DNA from: Bog-473 sp963840435
Lineage (GTDB): Bacteria; Actinomycetota; Acidimicrobiia; Acidimicrobiales; RAAP-2
DNA: 64,000 nt
Direction of reading: 5' to 3'
Assembly (NCBI GenBank): GCA_963840435.1
Contig: CAWIYY010000006.1
Location: 124,001-188,000, forward strand
The notes under the pieces are model-generated. The model was not told the origin of the DNA, searched no databases, and saw only the letters and a program-made list of their open reading frames with translations. Of this stretch, positions 8,287 through 17,787 are shown piece after piece. Position 1 is the stretch's first letter. Each line of letters opens with the position of its first letter. Both the position numbers and the translations under genes were made by a program.

Positions 8287-9513
8287 GTGCCCTCGATCCC
8301 TGTCGACCCCCGCGTTGACCTGAGCAATCCCGACTTGCTGGCTGATCATCTGCCTCTAGATGAGTTCGCGTGGCTTCGCCGAAATCAGCCCATCCGGTGG
8401 AACCCGCAGACGTCCATCGCGGGATACGGCGACGCTGGATTCTGGGCAATCACCCGCCACGCGGATGTCACCGAGGTCACCAGGAACGCGGGGTGGTCTG
8501 TGGAGGCCAACTCCGCCTTCGTACGTCGGCTCGATGAGTCCGATTCCACTGGCGAATCCACCAAGAATCTTTTGCTTTGCATGGATCCGCCCAGGCACAC
8601 CCGAGTTCGCAGGGTCGGGAACCGCTGCTTTACCCCGCGCGCTCTGGCCGGCCTTGAGGACGACTTACGCGAACGAGCCCACCAGATCGTCTGGGCTGCC
8701 AAGCACGACGGTACGGGCGACTTTGTAATCGACGTCGCTCGTCATCTGCCCTTGCAGGCCATTGCCGGCCTGATGGGAATCCCCGACGCCGATCGCCAAC
8801 GGCTCTTCGACTGGAGCGACCAGATGGCAGGCAATGAGGACCCGGAGTACGCCGGCACTGATCTCACGGGCGTCGTCGAGATGTTCGCCTACGCTCACGC
8901 GGCAGCCGAGGTGCGGATCGACAACGACCTCGGTGACGTCACCAGTCGACTCGTCCAGCCAGACGCCCAAGGCCAACGGCTGAGCAGCGAAGAATTTGCG
9001 TTTTTCTTCATGATTCTCGCCGTCGCTGGCAACGAGACCACTCGGCAGGCGATCACTCACGGCATGTTGGCGTTTCTGCAACATCCGGATCAATGGGAAC
9101 GATGGCGCTCCGAACGTCCCGCGACGACCGTCGACGAGATCTTGCGCTGGGCTTCGCCCGCCGTTGTGCTCCAGCGCACCGCGGACGAGGACATCGAGGT
9201 CGCCGGTCAGTTGCTCCGCAGAGGCGAGCGGGTAGGCCTGTACTTCGCCTCAGCCAATTTTGACGAAGAAGTCTTCGACGACCCTCGGCGGTTCGACATC
9301 GGTCGCTCGCCCAATCCCCATTGCACATTCGGCGCCGGTGGTTCACACTTCTGCATCGGAGCCAATCTCTCCCGGCTCGAGTTGAAGGTGATGTTCGACG
9401 TGATCGCCGACGAGCTGGCCGACGTGAAGTTAGTGGGCCCGCCCAGCCGCCTCCGTTCGTCGTGGCTCAACGGCATCAAGCACCTGCCCGTCGACTATGG
9501 GGGTTACCGATGA
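8287..9513 (+). CDS. Cytochrome P450
   Basis: Haem monooxygenase of 408 aa, soluble bacterial class. The I-helix oxygen-activation motif AGNETT (about 247-252), the K-helix ExxR as EILR (284-287) and the haem loop FGAGGSHFCIG with ligand Cys356 are all intact. An AAGGAGGT ribosome site lies 7 nt before GTG 8287. The AGNETTRQAI and GGSHFCIGANLSRLE stretches resemble the CYP125/CYP142-type steroid and terpenoid hydroxylases of actinobacteria, so a hydrophobic alicyclic substrate is likely; this is inference. The next gene overlaps its stop by ATGA, so an MDR oxidoreductase is co-translated. No ferredoxin gene is adjacent. Confidence 0.92.
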   Translation: MPSIPVDPRVDLSNPDLLADHLPLDEFAWLRRNQPIRWNPQTSIAGYGDAGFWAITRHADVTEVTRNAGWSVEANSAFVRRLDESDSTGESTKNLLLCMDPPRHTRVRRVGNRCFTPRALAGLEDDLRERAHQIVWAAKHDGTGDFVIDVARHLPLQAIAGLMGIPDADRQRLFDWSDQMAGNEDPEYAGTDLTGVVEMFAYAHAAAEVRIDNDLGDVTSRLVQPDAQGQRLSSEEFAFFFMILAVAGNETTRQAITHGMLAFLQHPDQWERWRSERPATTVDEILRWASPAVVLQRTADEDIEVAGQLLRRGERVGLYFASANFDEEVFDDPRRFDIGRSPNPHCTFGAGGSHFCIGANLSRLELKVMFDVIADELADVKLVGPPSRLRSSWLNGIKHLPVDYGGYR

Positions 9514-10577
9514 CGACAGCGGCAACGGCCTGGATGGTCACCCAGCTGGCCGCACCAGCCGACGCCCTTGAGATCCAGACCGTCGATGTCACCGAACCGG
9601 ACTCCAATCAGGTGCGGATCGCCGTGGAGTCGTTCTGCCTTGATTTCAACGACATCGACACGATCCGAGGTCGATACGGTCTGTTGAAGTTCGAACCTCC
9701 CTTCGTCATTGGCATGGCGGCAGCAGGAACGGTTGATGCGGTCGGGCCCGGTTGTGAGGGTCTGCTGGGCCGACGAGTCGTCGGCACCACCATCGGCGTC
9801 CAAGGCGCCTACGCGTCGGCGACACTCCTTGATGGAGCAATGCTCCAGCTGCTCCCCGCATGGCTCAGCGCGGCTGAGGGGATAGCAATGTACTTCCCAT
9901 TCCAGTTGAGCTACCTCGCCTTGCTCGTCCGGGGACGGCTTGCCCCGGGTGACGTCGTGCTCGTCCACGCCGCGGCCGGCGGCGTTGGTTCAGCTGCGGT
10001 CCAACTGGCCAAGGCGTTTGGTGCGACGGTAATTGGCACCGCGGGCAGCGACGAGAAGGTCGACTTTTGTCGGTCGCTCGGCGCTGACTACGGCGTGAAC
10101 TACCGTCGCGACGATTTTGTCGCCTTCGTCGATGACGTGACGAACGGTCGGGGGGTCGACGTGGCGTTTGACACCGTGGGAGGCCAAGTGACATCAGAGA
10201 CGTTTCGGACGATGGCGTTCAACGGGCGCCACCTCATCATTGGCTTCGCCTCGGGCATCGAAGCGGAAGAGCGTGCTCTGCCGATCCAGCCGAGCATCTA
10301 CGGGAACTTTGACATAGTGGGAATCTGTTTTGCATACGCCAACTCGCCCCGACCGGCTCGCCCGTTTGGCATGAACTTTCTGTCCACTGCACAGGGAGTC
10401 GAGATCTGGAGCCGCATAGTGCACCTCGCCCGTGCCGGAACAATCCGCCCGGTGATCGGCCAGCAGATCGAGTTCGCCGACGTTCCCGCCGGCCTCGAGG
10501 CGTTGGAGCGCCGCGAGACGACTGGCCGCATCGTTGTGCGGCCGCCGACGCACAACGGGCAAGCCTCCCGCGCGTAG
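9510..10577 (+). CDS. MDR-family NADPH:quinone-type oxidoreductase
   Basis: Zinc-free medium-chain dehydrogenase/reductase (quinone oxidoreductase type), 355 aa. The N-terminal GroES-like fold carries DFNDIDTIRGRYG, and the nucleotide-binding motif HAAAGGVGSAAVQLA starts near residue 152; no structural-zinc cysteine cluster is present. The start codon overlaps the P450 stop (ATGA), which indicates translational coupling. A longer open frame upstream is the P450 gene in another frame. It probably reduces an unsaturated carbonyl product in the same pathway, although the substrate is not readable from the sequence. Confidence 0.87.
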   Translation: MTTAATAWMVTQLAAPADALEIQTVDVTEPDSNQVRIAVESFCLDFNDIDTIRGRYGLLKFEPPFVIGMAAAGTVDAVGPGCEGLLGRRVVGTTIGVQGAYASATLLDGAMLQLLPAWLSAAEGIAMYFPFQLSYLALLVRGRLAPGDVVLVHAAAGGVGSAAVQLAKAFGATVIGTAGSDEKVDFCRSLGADYGVNYRRDDFVAFVDDVTNGRGVDVAFDTVGGQVTSETFRTMAFNGRHLIIGFASGIEAEERALPIQPSIYGNFDIVGICFAYANSPRPARPFGMNFLSTAQGVEIWSRIVHLARAGTIRPVIGQQIEFADVPAGLEALERRETTGRIVVRPPTHNGQASRA

Positions 10578-10949
10578 GAATCCATCCGAGGAGCGCTCTC
10601 CTACAGTTTCACTCGGAGGACTGGTGGAAATTGAGTGGATAGAACTGCACGGCAGGGGAGAGGGACGGACCACCAGGGCGGAAACAACCACCTTGCCAGG
10701 GTGAGGGTCGCCGGTTTTGAATCCTGTCGATTCATGGTCTTGGTTCTGAGAAGTCCCTCGCCTGAGCCGGCTGAGAACGTTCTCCGCGGATCACGCCATT
10801 TGCCTGCCTCCAGCATCACCGGGGGCGTCTGAAGTGGTCCTGCCGCAATTGTCTGGATTGGTGGCATTGGGGAATCGAGCGCTCCGTGCGTGGTCGGAGT
10901 CCAAGACCGGCCTTGGTAACCTGGAGTTGAAACGACGAGGAGCGCGAAT
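10578..10949. other. Intergenic region, no gene seen
   Basis: 372 bp between the oxidoreductase and the PRC-barrel gene. Open frames on both strands lack protein-like composition. I see no clear promoter beyond the purine-rich ribosome site (ACGAGGAGCG) just before 10950, and no convincing terminator. Confidence 0.5.
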
Positions 10950-11324
10950 ATGGCCGATGAGCCCGGAAAGGCCCGATGGAACGTCGCCGATTGGCACGGC
11001 AAGATGCTCGTCGATGTGAACGGCGAAAAGATCGGCAAGCTGCAAGATGTCTACGTCGACGTTGAGACTGACGTACCGCAGTTCGCAACGGTGAAAGAGG
11101 GCTTCATCGGCAAGCACCTGACCTTTGTACCGCTAGGAGGAATCCAAGTCGGTCCCGATGACTTACAGGTCTCGGTCAGTAAGGATCAGGTCCGATCTGC
11201 ACCTGATATCGAGATGCACGGCGACGGACTTTCTCAGGCCGACGAGTCAACGCTGTACCACCACTTTGAACTCAACTACACACCCATCGACACGGAGAGC
11301 GGCCGCCGTCTGGCTCGTCGCTGA
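10950..11324 (+). CDS. PRC-barrel domain protein
   Basis: 124 aa. Residues about 10-90 fit a PRC-barrel (WHGKMLVDVNGEKIGKLQDV, then FATVKEGFIGKHLTFVPLGG). This beta-barrel occurs in photosynthetic reaction centre H subunits, RimM and many small stress-related actinobacterial proteins. ACGAGGAGCG gives a ribosome site 6-8 nt upstream of ATG 10950. It appears monocistronic and converges on an HTH regulator. A role in stress or envelope adaptation is only inferred from the family. Confidence 0.8.
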   Translation: MADEPGKARWNVADWHGKMLVDVNGEKIGKLQDVYVDVETDVPQFATVKEGFIGKHLTFVPLGGIQVGPDDLQVSVSKDQVRSAPDIEMHGDGLSQADESTLYHHFELNYTPIDTESGRRLARR

Positions 11325-11337
11325 GGACCTCAGACCT

Positions 11338-11351
11338 CAGATCGCGATCTG
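11338..11351. terminator. Palindrome between convergent genes, possible terminator
   Basis: CAGATCGCGATCTG is a perfect 14-nt palindrome in the 86-bp gap between the PRC-barrel gene and the convergent HTH gene. There is no T tract, so bidirectional termination is only suggested by position. Confidence 0.25.
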
Positions 11352-11410
11352 GGCCGCATTGTTTGAATGAAGTCGGAACAACTCTGTGACGTCGGTCTGA
11401 GAGAACTCTG

Positions 11411-11719
11411 TCACTTCCGCCCACCGCGACTACGCCTCCGAGGTCCGGAGTCGACCAGCAAGTCCAAGAGTTCACCAACGGTCTGCTTTCGACCGACAGT
11501 CTCATCAAGAGGAGCCTCAGCTTCGATCCTGTAGCGATTCCGACGGCCATCCTTCTCTTTTATGACGTAACCCTCATTGGTCAGATCAGTGACAATGCTG
11601 AATGCGCTGCGCTCCGTGATCCCTAAGGCCATCGCGATATCGATGAGCCGAACCCCTGGATCGTGGGCGATGCATGCGAGGGCGCGGGCGTGATTCGTAA
11701 GAAAGCTCCATCCAGGCAT
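11411..11719 (-). CDS. Small winged-helix (MarR-like) regulator, paralogue of the 25.6-kb regulator
   Basis: 102 aa. A winged helix-turn-helix spans residues about 4-70: SFLTNHARALACIAHDPGVR, DIAMALGITERSAFSIVTDL, then a wing with KDGRRNRYRIE. This is the compact MarR/ArsR-like type common in actinobacteria. It is clearly paralogous to the regulator at 25622-25936 (shared WSFLT, IAHDP.IRL/VRL, GITER.A, VVTDLT/IVTDLT, EGRRNRY/DGRRNRY). The -10 box TAGTAT (11731-11726) lies 6 nt before the ATG, a leaderless arrangement. ACTAG sites overlap and flank that box. It is divergent from an alcohol dehydrogenase gene, the likely target. Confidence 0.82.
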   Translation of the reverse strand: MPGWSFLTNHARALACIAHDPGVRLIDIAMALGITERSAFSIVTDLTNEGYVIKEKDGRRNRYRIEAEAPLDETVGRKQTVGELLDLLVDSGPRRRSRGGRK

Positions 11720-11725
11720 GCCGTC

Positions 11726-11774
11726 ATACTAGCTCAAGGATTCCCGAAGATATTTGCTAGTAACGATTAACTAG
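11726..11774. promoter_or_regulatory. ACTAG/CTAGT sites between HTH regulator and alcohol dehydrogenase
   Basis: The minus-strand -10 box TAGTAT (11731-11726) contains an ACTAG site (11728-11732). Further out, CTAGT (11757-11761) and ACTAG (11770-11774) form an inverted pair separated by 8 nt. The promoter of the paralogous regulator at 25.6 kb has the same pentamers, so these are candidate operators for the two related proteins. That is inference from shared sequence. Confidence 0.45.
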
Positions 11775-11925
11775 AGTAGCGTGCGGGGCATTGGGATTCT
11801 GGGTCGGCGCTAAGACGTCAGCGATCGGCCTCGATGGCGTGACACCGTCGCTCACGTCGGGCCGCAGGAAAACCGATGACCGAAAGCGAACTGACACCGC
11901 CTCCAGAATCAAGGAAGAGAACCAA

Positions 11926-12972
11926 ATGAAAGCACTCGTCTACCACGGACCAAATGCCAAGAGTTGGGACGAAGTGCCTGACCCCACGCTGATCGATGAC
12001 ACCGATGCAATTGTTCGGGTCGACGCCACGACCATTTGTGGCAGCGACCTACACATCTTGAAGGGTGATCTGCCCGAGGTGACGCCCGGACGGATCCTCG
12101 GCCACGAGGCCGTGGGGACCATTGAAGCCGTCGGCCCGGCAGTTCGAAACTTCAAGGTCGGCGACAAGGTACTTGTCTCGTGCATCTCAGCCTGCGGGAA
12201 ATGCCGGTTCTGTCGCGAGAGCCGCTTTGGGCAGTGCTTGGGTGGGGGTGGCTGGGTACTCGGTCACACTATCGACGGAACCCAAGCCGAGAAAGTGCGG
12301 GTTCCCTTTGTTGATACCTCGGCGTATCTGGTACCCGCCGGGGTGAGCGACGAGGAGTTTCTGATGCTCTCCGACATCTTGCCAACGGCATATGAGGTGG
12401 GTGTCCTCAATGGAGGCGTCGTTCCCGGTGACGTCGTGGTCGTGGTCGGTGCCGGACCCATCGGTCTCTCCGCCATCACCGGGGCCCTGCTCTTCAGCCC
12501 AAGCCACATCGTTGCCGTCGACCTTTCCGACGCCAGACTCGAGGCGGCCAAGCAGTTCGGGGCGGATGTGATCGTGAACAACGGCCGGGAGGATGCCGCC
12601 TCGATCGTCGGGGGCCTCACCGACGGACTGGGCGCCGATGTCGCCATCGAAGCTGTCGGCCTACCAGCAACGTTCGAACTGGCCACTGCCCTCGTGCGAC
12701 CTGGTGGCCATGTCGCCAACATCGGGGTGCACGGGAAGCCGGCGGTTCTCCATCTCGAAACTCTTTGGACCTTAGATGTGACCATCACGACGGGGCTGGT
12801 CGACACGTACTCGACGCCGACGCTGAGCCGTCTGATGGCGACCCGCCAGCTCGACGCGGCTCGTTTTGTCACCCACCACTTCACATTCGACGAATTCATG
12901 GCTGCCTACGACACCTTCTCGAGCGCGGGTGAGACCGGAGCCCTCAAGGTCGTGCTGACCCGTGCCGGTTGA
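11926..12972 (+). CDS. Zinc-dependent alcohol dehydrogenase (MDR family)
   Basis: 348 aa from ATG 11926, preceded by AAGGAAGAG; codons upstream are a long leader, not protein. The catalytic zinc site is visible (TTICGSDLH and GHEAVG), and the structural-zinc cysteines are in SACGKCRFCRESRFGQC. The Rossmann motif VGAGPIGLSA lies at about residues 170-180. It oxidises alcohols or reduces aldehydes with NAD(P). Sequence features (CGSDLHILKGDLP, GGGGWVLGHTIDGTQAE) match the broad Adh/threonine-dehydrogenase-like group found in many soil bacteria. It is divergent from a winged-helix regulator and probably controlled by it through the ACTAG sites. Confidence 0.92.
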   Translation: MKALVYHGPNAKSWDEVPDPTLIDDTDAIVRVDATTICGSDLHILKGDLPEVTPGRILGHEAVGTIEAVGPAVRNFKVGDKVLVSCISACGKCRFCRESRFGQCLGGGGWVLGHTIDGTQAEKVRVPFVDTSAYLVPAGVSDEEFLMLSDILPTAYEVGVLNGGVVPGDVVVVVGAGPIGLSAITGALLFSPSHIVAVDLSDARLEAAKQFGADVIVNNGREDAASIVGGLTDGLGADVAIEAVGLPATFELATALVRPGGHVANIGVHGKPAVLHLETLWTLDVTITTGLVDTYSTPTLSRLMATRQLDAARFVTHHFTFDEFMAAYDTFSSAGETGALKVVLTRAG

Positions 12973-13035
12973 CCTGGCCTCGACGCGTCAGGGATCGAGA
13001 GACCCGAGCTGTGGCCTTCCCTCATTGGATGCACC

Positions 13036-13704
13036 GTGACTCAGATTCGAGATGCCCTCAGCGATGCCGGAGACCTAGGCCGCAGAATTCTTCGTCGCCG
13101 CCAGGAGCTCGACCTGAGCATCGAGCAAGTGGCCGAGCGCTGCGAGATGGCGGCGAACTACCTCGAGTACCTCGAGAGCAGTCCCATGGCCGAGCCAACA
13201 TCATCGACCCTGCTTCGGCTTGCCTTGGCACTGGAGACGTCCGTCCCAGAACTGCTCGGCGGAGAGCAAGGCCGAGCCCATGGATGGGCGAGCCCGGCCC
13301 CCGATCCCAAATTGATCGAGGTCGAAGGGGCTGAATGTCGCGAGCTGCTTTCTCAAGGAGGTGTCGGTCGCCTGGTCTTCGTTTCGAAGGAGAGGCCGGT
13401 GGCCCTTCCGGTCAACTTCAAAATGCTGAGCGGTGACGTCGTGTTCCGCTCGGCCGAGGGATCCGAGGTCGCCGCTATCGCCCCTGAGGCCACGGTCAGT
13501 TTCGAGGTCGATCGGATTGATGACGCCATGAGCGAAGGTTGGAGTGTGCTTGCCACGGGCACCGTCCACCCAATCCGCTCTGCGGATCAGATGGAAGAGG
13601 TCAAGGCGCTGGAGATCGAGCCCTGGGCGGGTGGTGAGCGCCGCACCTACTTCCGGCTCGTTGTCGGCGGACTCACGGGCAGGAGAATTGTTGCAGCCCC
13701 GTAA
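13036..13704 (+). CDS. XRE-type HTH fused to a pyridoxamine-5'-phosphate-oxidase-like domain
   Basis: 222 aa. Residues about 14-75 are an XRE/Cro helix-turn-helix (LGRRILRRRQELDLSIEQVA, then MAANYLEYLES). Residues about 90-215 are a split-barrel flavin-binding domain (CRELLSQGGVGRLVFV, VALPVNFKM, VSFEVDRID, GWSVLATGTV). In this fusion type a redox- or flavin-binding module is expected to modulate DNA binding. GTG 13036 is the start. It lies 63 bp after the alcohol dehydrogenase on the same strand and may be co-transcribed. Confidence 0.8.
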   Translation: MTQIRDALSDAGDLGRRILRRRQELDLSIEQVAERCEMAANYLEYLESSPMAEPTSSTLLRLALALETSVPELLGGEQGRAHGWASPAPDPKLIEVEGAECRELLSQGGVGRLVFVSKERPVALPVNFKMLSGDVVFRSAEGSEVAAIAPEATVSFEVDRIDDAMSEGWSVLATGTVHPIRSADQMEEVKALEIEPWAGGERRTYFRLVVGGLTGRRIVAAP

Positions 13705-13891
13705 TTTTCTGCCGCGGTCCTCGACGAACTGTTCCGACTGTTTTATTGGCGCTCAAGGTCCGCTTGGACGTCATTGCAGAGTTGAACGTCTGCCAGTGAC
13801 TTCGCAACAGCTTGGGCCCGCAACCTCCGCGTAATCCGTTTGGGGCATCCGTACCGTTAAGAGATCACGAGCAGTTCGACTGAGTAGGACT

Positions 13892-15820
13892 CTAGACCGC
13901 GACAGGTGGACTCTTTGGCAAGAGGACAGATTTCGCCGCAGATTCTCTTTCGTCACCCAGATCGGAGCCAAACCAGACGGCCCGACCGCGACCCTGCATC
14001 TTGGCCTTGTAGAGTGCGACGTCGGCTCGGTGGATGATGGAATCGATCTCGACATCCGACGGGCCCGAAACAGCGATTCCAATGCTGCAGCCGACGACGA
14101 TGCTCGTGCCACCGATCTTCACGATCTGGCCTGTGACGTTCTGCAGGATTCGGTCGGCAAGTTGGGACAAGCCGTTCCTATCGGGTCTGCCGAGCCGACC
14201 CAGAATGAATTCATCCCCCCCGAGTCGACCGACGATGTCTGATTTCCGTGTGGTTGCCTCGATTGCACGGGCGATTGCCACGAGCGCCGCGTCGCCCGCT
14301 TCGTGACCATGCGTGTCGTTGATCTCTTTCAATCCGTCCAAGTCGATGAACAGGATGCCAAGTGAGCTTCCTTCACGATGCATGCTGGCAACGTCGCGGT
14401 CCAGGAATTCGAGCACAGCACCGCGGTTCAAGAGTCCAGTCAGTGAGTCGTGAGTGGCTCGTTCGCCAAGGAGTGCTCGCTGCCGCTGATTTTCGTGAAC
14501 CGACTTAGACAGGGTGGTCAGGGTCTCCTGCAGAGCCCGACCGGTTTCGCCGGGTAATGGCATGCCCAACACTGGGTCGTCCAAATTGATTGCGCTCAAT
14601 GCGAGAGCGTGTGCCTGCACCGCACAAAGGGTGGATGACATGTCATTGAACGCCCGCGCCGCTTGCGAGAGCTCCTTCGGGCCGCTCACTTCGAGAGGTG
14701 GGACATCGAACTCTCCAGCCTGGACCGATTGGGATGCCTTGACAATTCTCGCTAGAGGGCGTCCAACGGACCGGTTGAGGACCAATACGCCGAGAAACGC
14801 CAGGACGAGCACCAGGATGAGCCACATCAAGTCTGCGTAGAGCGCCAAAGACGTTGAATTTTCTTGACTCATGGTGGTGTTTCGGAGATCGCTCGATGCG
14901 TCGAGTGCAAGGTTTGTCCTTGCGCGAACCATCGTCAGGTTCGCACGAAACACTGCGCCCGACTCCGCCAGGTTCGTAGCGTATGGTGCAGCTCCGCCAC
15001 GCAGCCCAGTTGTGATGGCTAACTCGACGGAGTTGTTGAACGTTGCGGCGATTGGATTGGCTGCCGTTTGTTTCCAGGCCTTTCTGGCCAATGGGCCAAG
15101 TTGCTCTGGAAAGTCTTGTACGGATTCGTTGTAGTCCGCGGTGGCTTCTATGAGCTGGCGGACTTCCGCAGACTCAGTCGATTGAAGGAGCAAGGACGGC
15201 AGAAGCGAAGACTGGAGATTGCCCGACGTGAATGCCGCAAAGGTCGCACTGAATGCTTGGACCCTCTGCCTCGTGGCCAACGACGACGAGGCATTGGCTT
15301 GGACGCCGATTTGGTTGGCCAAATTCTGAGCCAGAGACTGCACATGTCCGTTGAGCTGCGTGAAGACCTGTTGTACGTCTGCATAGCGAACAGTGCCGAT
15401 GGAGAGTTCTTGACGAAGTGTCACCAGCTTGGCGAAGTAGGGCGCCAATGCGGGATTGCGGCTGAGGACGGTCTGGCGATCGACCGCCTTTCGGGTGCTG
15501 GAGAGTTCGCTGACGAAGTTGATGTGCAGAAGTGAGTCCAGTTGGGAAATGGGGACTCCGTAAGTCCTGGCATAGGCAATGGCAGAAGTTGGTACTTGTT
15601 CGTCGAGAACGGCATTCTCAGCACGGAGATACGAGTCGAGCGTGAAGGAATATTGGCGTGCAGCCACGGCCTGGTTTCGGCTCGTCCAGAGGGTGTGGAT
15701 TGCGGAGTAGCCGAACCCAACTCCCACGACAATTGGGAAGACAAGCACCACGACGAGCCACGACCGAAAGCTCAGGGAGCCGATAGCCCAGCCACGCCTA
15801 GTCCGCCGGGAACTCGTCAT
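13892..15820 (-). CDS. Membrane diguanylate cyclase (sensor-HAMP-GGDEF)
   Basis: 642 aa. The architecture is one N-terminal transmembrane helix (about 20-40), an alpha-helical extracytoplasmic domain of about 280 residues resembling nitrate/nitrite-sensing helical domains, a second membrane helix (about 330-350), a HAMP-like linker (RPLARIVKASQSVQAGEFDV) and a C-terminal GGDEF domain. The active-site loop is RLGGDEF, and the substrate-side signature DLDGLKEINDTHGHEAGD is intact, so synthesis of c-di-GMP is predicted. The gene follows the PAS-GGDEF-EAL gene on the same strand, 132 bp downstream. The external signal is unknown. Confidence 0.9.
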   Translation of the reverse strand: MTSSRRTRRGWAIGSLSFRSWLVVVLVFPIVVGVGFGYSAIHTLWTSRNQAVAARQYSFTLDSYLRAENAVLDEQVPTSAIAYARTYGVPISQLDSLLHINFVSELSSTRKAVDRQTVLSRNPALAPYFAKLVTLRQELSIGTVRYADVQQVFTQLNGHVQSLAQNLANQIGVQANASSSLATRQRVQAFSATFAAFTSGNLQSSLLPSLLLQSTESAEVRQLIEATADYNESVQDFPEQLGPLARKAWKQTAANPIAATFNNSVELAITTGLRGGAAPYATNLAESGAVFRANLTMVRARTNLALDASSDLRNTTMSQENSTSLALYADLMWLILVLVLAFLGVLVLNRSVGRPLARIVKASQSVQAGEFDVPPLEVSGPKELSQAARAFNDMSSTLCAVQAHALALSAINLDDPVLGMPLPGETGRALQETLTTLSKSVHENQRQRALLGERATHDSLTGLLNRGAVLEFLDRDVASMHREGSSLGILFIDLDGLKEINDTHGHEAGDAALVAIARAIEATTRKSDIVGRLGGDEFILGRLGRPDRNGLSQLADRILQNVTGQIVKIGGTSIVVGCSIGIAVSGPSDVEIDSIIHRADVALYKAKMQGRGRAVWFGSDLGDERESAAKSVLLPKSPPVAV

Positions 15821-15952
15821 ATGTTGTCAGAGGGTTTCGGTGCGGGAGTTTGGCCGCTGTGGTTCCAGGCCCCGTGTGAATCAATAGCGATCCTGACTTG
15901 TTGGGCCATTGAGGCCCCCCTTCAATTACATCCGTGCCGTACGTCGTCTTCG

Positions 15953-17752
15953 TTAGCGGACCTGGGTTGGAATGACGGCACTCTCGAGGCGAGTTGACTG
16001 GACGAAATCCATGATCTCGCCCGCAGCCATTGGTCTGGCAATGAGAAATCCTTGGCCAGTGTCGCAACGCTGGGATTGGAGCTGATGGAGCTGATCCATG
16101 GTTTCGATACCTTCGGCGACCGTTTCAAGACCCAACTCCTTGCCTAGTTGAACAAGTGTGTGCAGCAACGCATCGCCGCCGTCGTAGTCGCCCGTTGCGC
16201 TGATGAAGGATTGATCGATCTTGAGGATATCCACGGGAAATTGCCGGAGGTAGGCCAAGGATGAATAGCCGGTGCCGAAATCGTCAATCGCAATACGGAC
16301 ACCAATCGCCTTGATGGCCTTGAGCCGACCGATTGTGGCGTCCCCGTCACGCATGAGGATGCTTTCGGTGATCTCGACCACTAGCGCTCTCGGTGGCAGC
16401 CCGCTCGCCGTGAGTGCATCAGTGACGTCGCTGATGAATGAGTCCGACTCCAATTGGCGAGCCGACACATTCACGGCGATTGTGAGCGGTAGTCCAGCCG
16501 CATGCCACTGGGAACACTGTTGGCAGGCCTCTGAAAGGATCCAGCGTCCGACGGGCACAATCAGCCCGCTCTCTTCGAGACTCGAGATGAACTCAAGCGG
16601 TGACAACATGCCCCGGTTCGGATGTCGCCACCGTAGGAGCGCCTCGATACCGACGGTAGTCATGTCCACCAGGGTGAACATGGGCTGGTACTCGAGCAAG
16701 AACTCACCGGCTTCAAGAGCTGTTTTGAGATCTGTTTCGAGTACGAGACGGTCCTCGACTGAGTTCCGCATTGCGGAAACGAACATCTCGTACCGGTTTC
16801 GACCCCCAACCTTCGCTTGATACAGGGCGAAGTCGGCATCACGGATGAGATCCTCGGAGTGCGAGCGGGCACCCGTGGCGATTCCGATACTGGCGGTCAC
16901 CAAGACGGGGGTCAAGATTCCCTCTCTCGAATTGAGCATAAAGGGCTCTTGGAGGACGTTGAGTAGTCGCTCGGCGATGAGCGCGGGGCCTGCACGCAAG
17001 GAAGCGCCCTCCGCGAGGACGACGAACTCGTCACCGCTGAGGCGTCCGATTGTGTCGGAGGGTCGCAACGCGCGCCTGAGACGCGCCGCTACAAATTGCA
17101 GAAGCTGGTCCCCCGCAGCGCGGCCCAAGCGGTCATTGATGTCCTTGAAGTGATCCAGGTCCAAGGTCAGAGCTGTCACCGGGATGTTTTGACGTCGCGC
17201 TCGGGTCAACATCTGCTCGGTCCGGTCCAGGATCAAGGCTCGATTTGGTAGATCGGTGAGGAAGTCATGCAGGGCCTGATGTCGGAGCTCGCAGGATTTC
17301 TCCTCGACGAGGGCCAGCGCATCGATCAGTTGGTGGTGGTCATGTGCGGCAGCCGTAACATCCACTGCAGTGCCGATCAGCGCCATCGGCCTGCGATTCA
17401 CCGGACCCAGCGGCGTGAGGGTCACCAACACGGTGAGTGGCTTTCCAGAACGGGAACGACCAATTAGTTGACCGGTCCACGCGTGACCACTACTTACCTG
17501 AGCCTCCGCTGATGCAAGAGCCTTAGGATCAGGAGGAGTTCCGAGCACCGCATGAATGGGCTGTCCGAAGACTTCGCGTGCGTCGAAGCCGTAAAGGTCA
17601 GTCGCGGCCGGATTCCAGTAGAGGATCCGTGTATCGGGGTCGGTGACGACGACCGGTTGGGCCAAGGCGTCCAAAATTGGTCGGGCTGCTTCCAGACCAG
17701 GCACGCATTTGGTGAGGTAAGCCGTTGGATCGGATTGCACCCCCATGGGCAC
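15953..17752 (-). CDS. PAS-GGDEF-EAL c-di-GMP turnover protein
   Basis: 599 aa, no membrane segment. A PAS domain (about 25-140) is followed by a GGDEF domain and an EAL domain. The GGDEF loop reads RLSGDEF; Ser in the first position is found in both active and degenerate cyclases, so activity is uncertain. The EAL domain looks catalytically complete: EALLRWRHP, NVSARQLES, EITES, IDDFGTGYSSL, LKIDQSF, VAEGIE and QGF. It is probably a PAS-controlled phosphodiesterase, possibly bifunctional. It lies between a 95-aa ORF upstream (35 bp) and the GGDEF gene downstream, all on the minus strand. Confidence 0.9.
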   Translation of the reverse strand: MPMGVQSDPTAYLTKCVPGLEAARPILDALAQPVVVTDPDTRILYWNPAATDLYGFDAREVFGQPIHAVLGTPPDPKALASAEAQVSSGHAWTGQLIGRSRSGKPLTVLVTLTPLGPVNRRPMALIGTAVDVTAAAHDHHQLIDALALVEEKSCELRHQALHDFLTDLPNRALILDRTEQMLTRARRQNIPVTALTLDLDHFKDINDRLGRAAGDQLLQFVAARLRRALRPSDTIGRLSGDEFVVLAEGASLRAGPALIAERLLNVLQEPFMLNSREGILTPVLVTASIGIATGARSHSEDLIRDADFALYQAKVGGRNRYEMFVSAMRNSVEDRLVLETDLKTALEAGEFLLEYQPMFTLVDMTTVGIEALLRWRHPNRGMLSPLEFISSLEESGLIVPVGRWILSEACQQCSQWHAAGLPLTIAVNVSARQLESDSFISDVTDALTASGLPPRALVVEITESILMRDGDATIGRLKAIKAIGVRIAIDDFGTGYSSLAYLRQFPVDILKIDQSFISATGDYDGGDALLHTLVQLGKELGLETVAEGIETMDQLHQLQSQRCDTGQGFLIARPMAAGEIMDFVQSTRLESAVIPTQVR

Positions 17753-17787
17753 AGCCCTTCAAATTTTCGGACACAGAATGTCTGCTC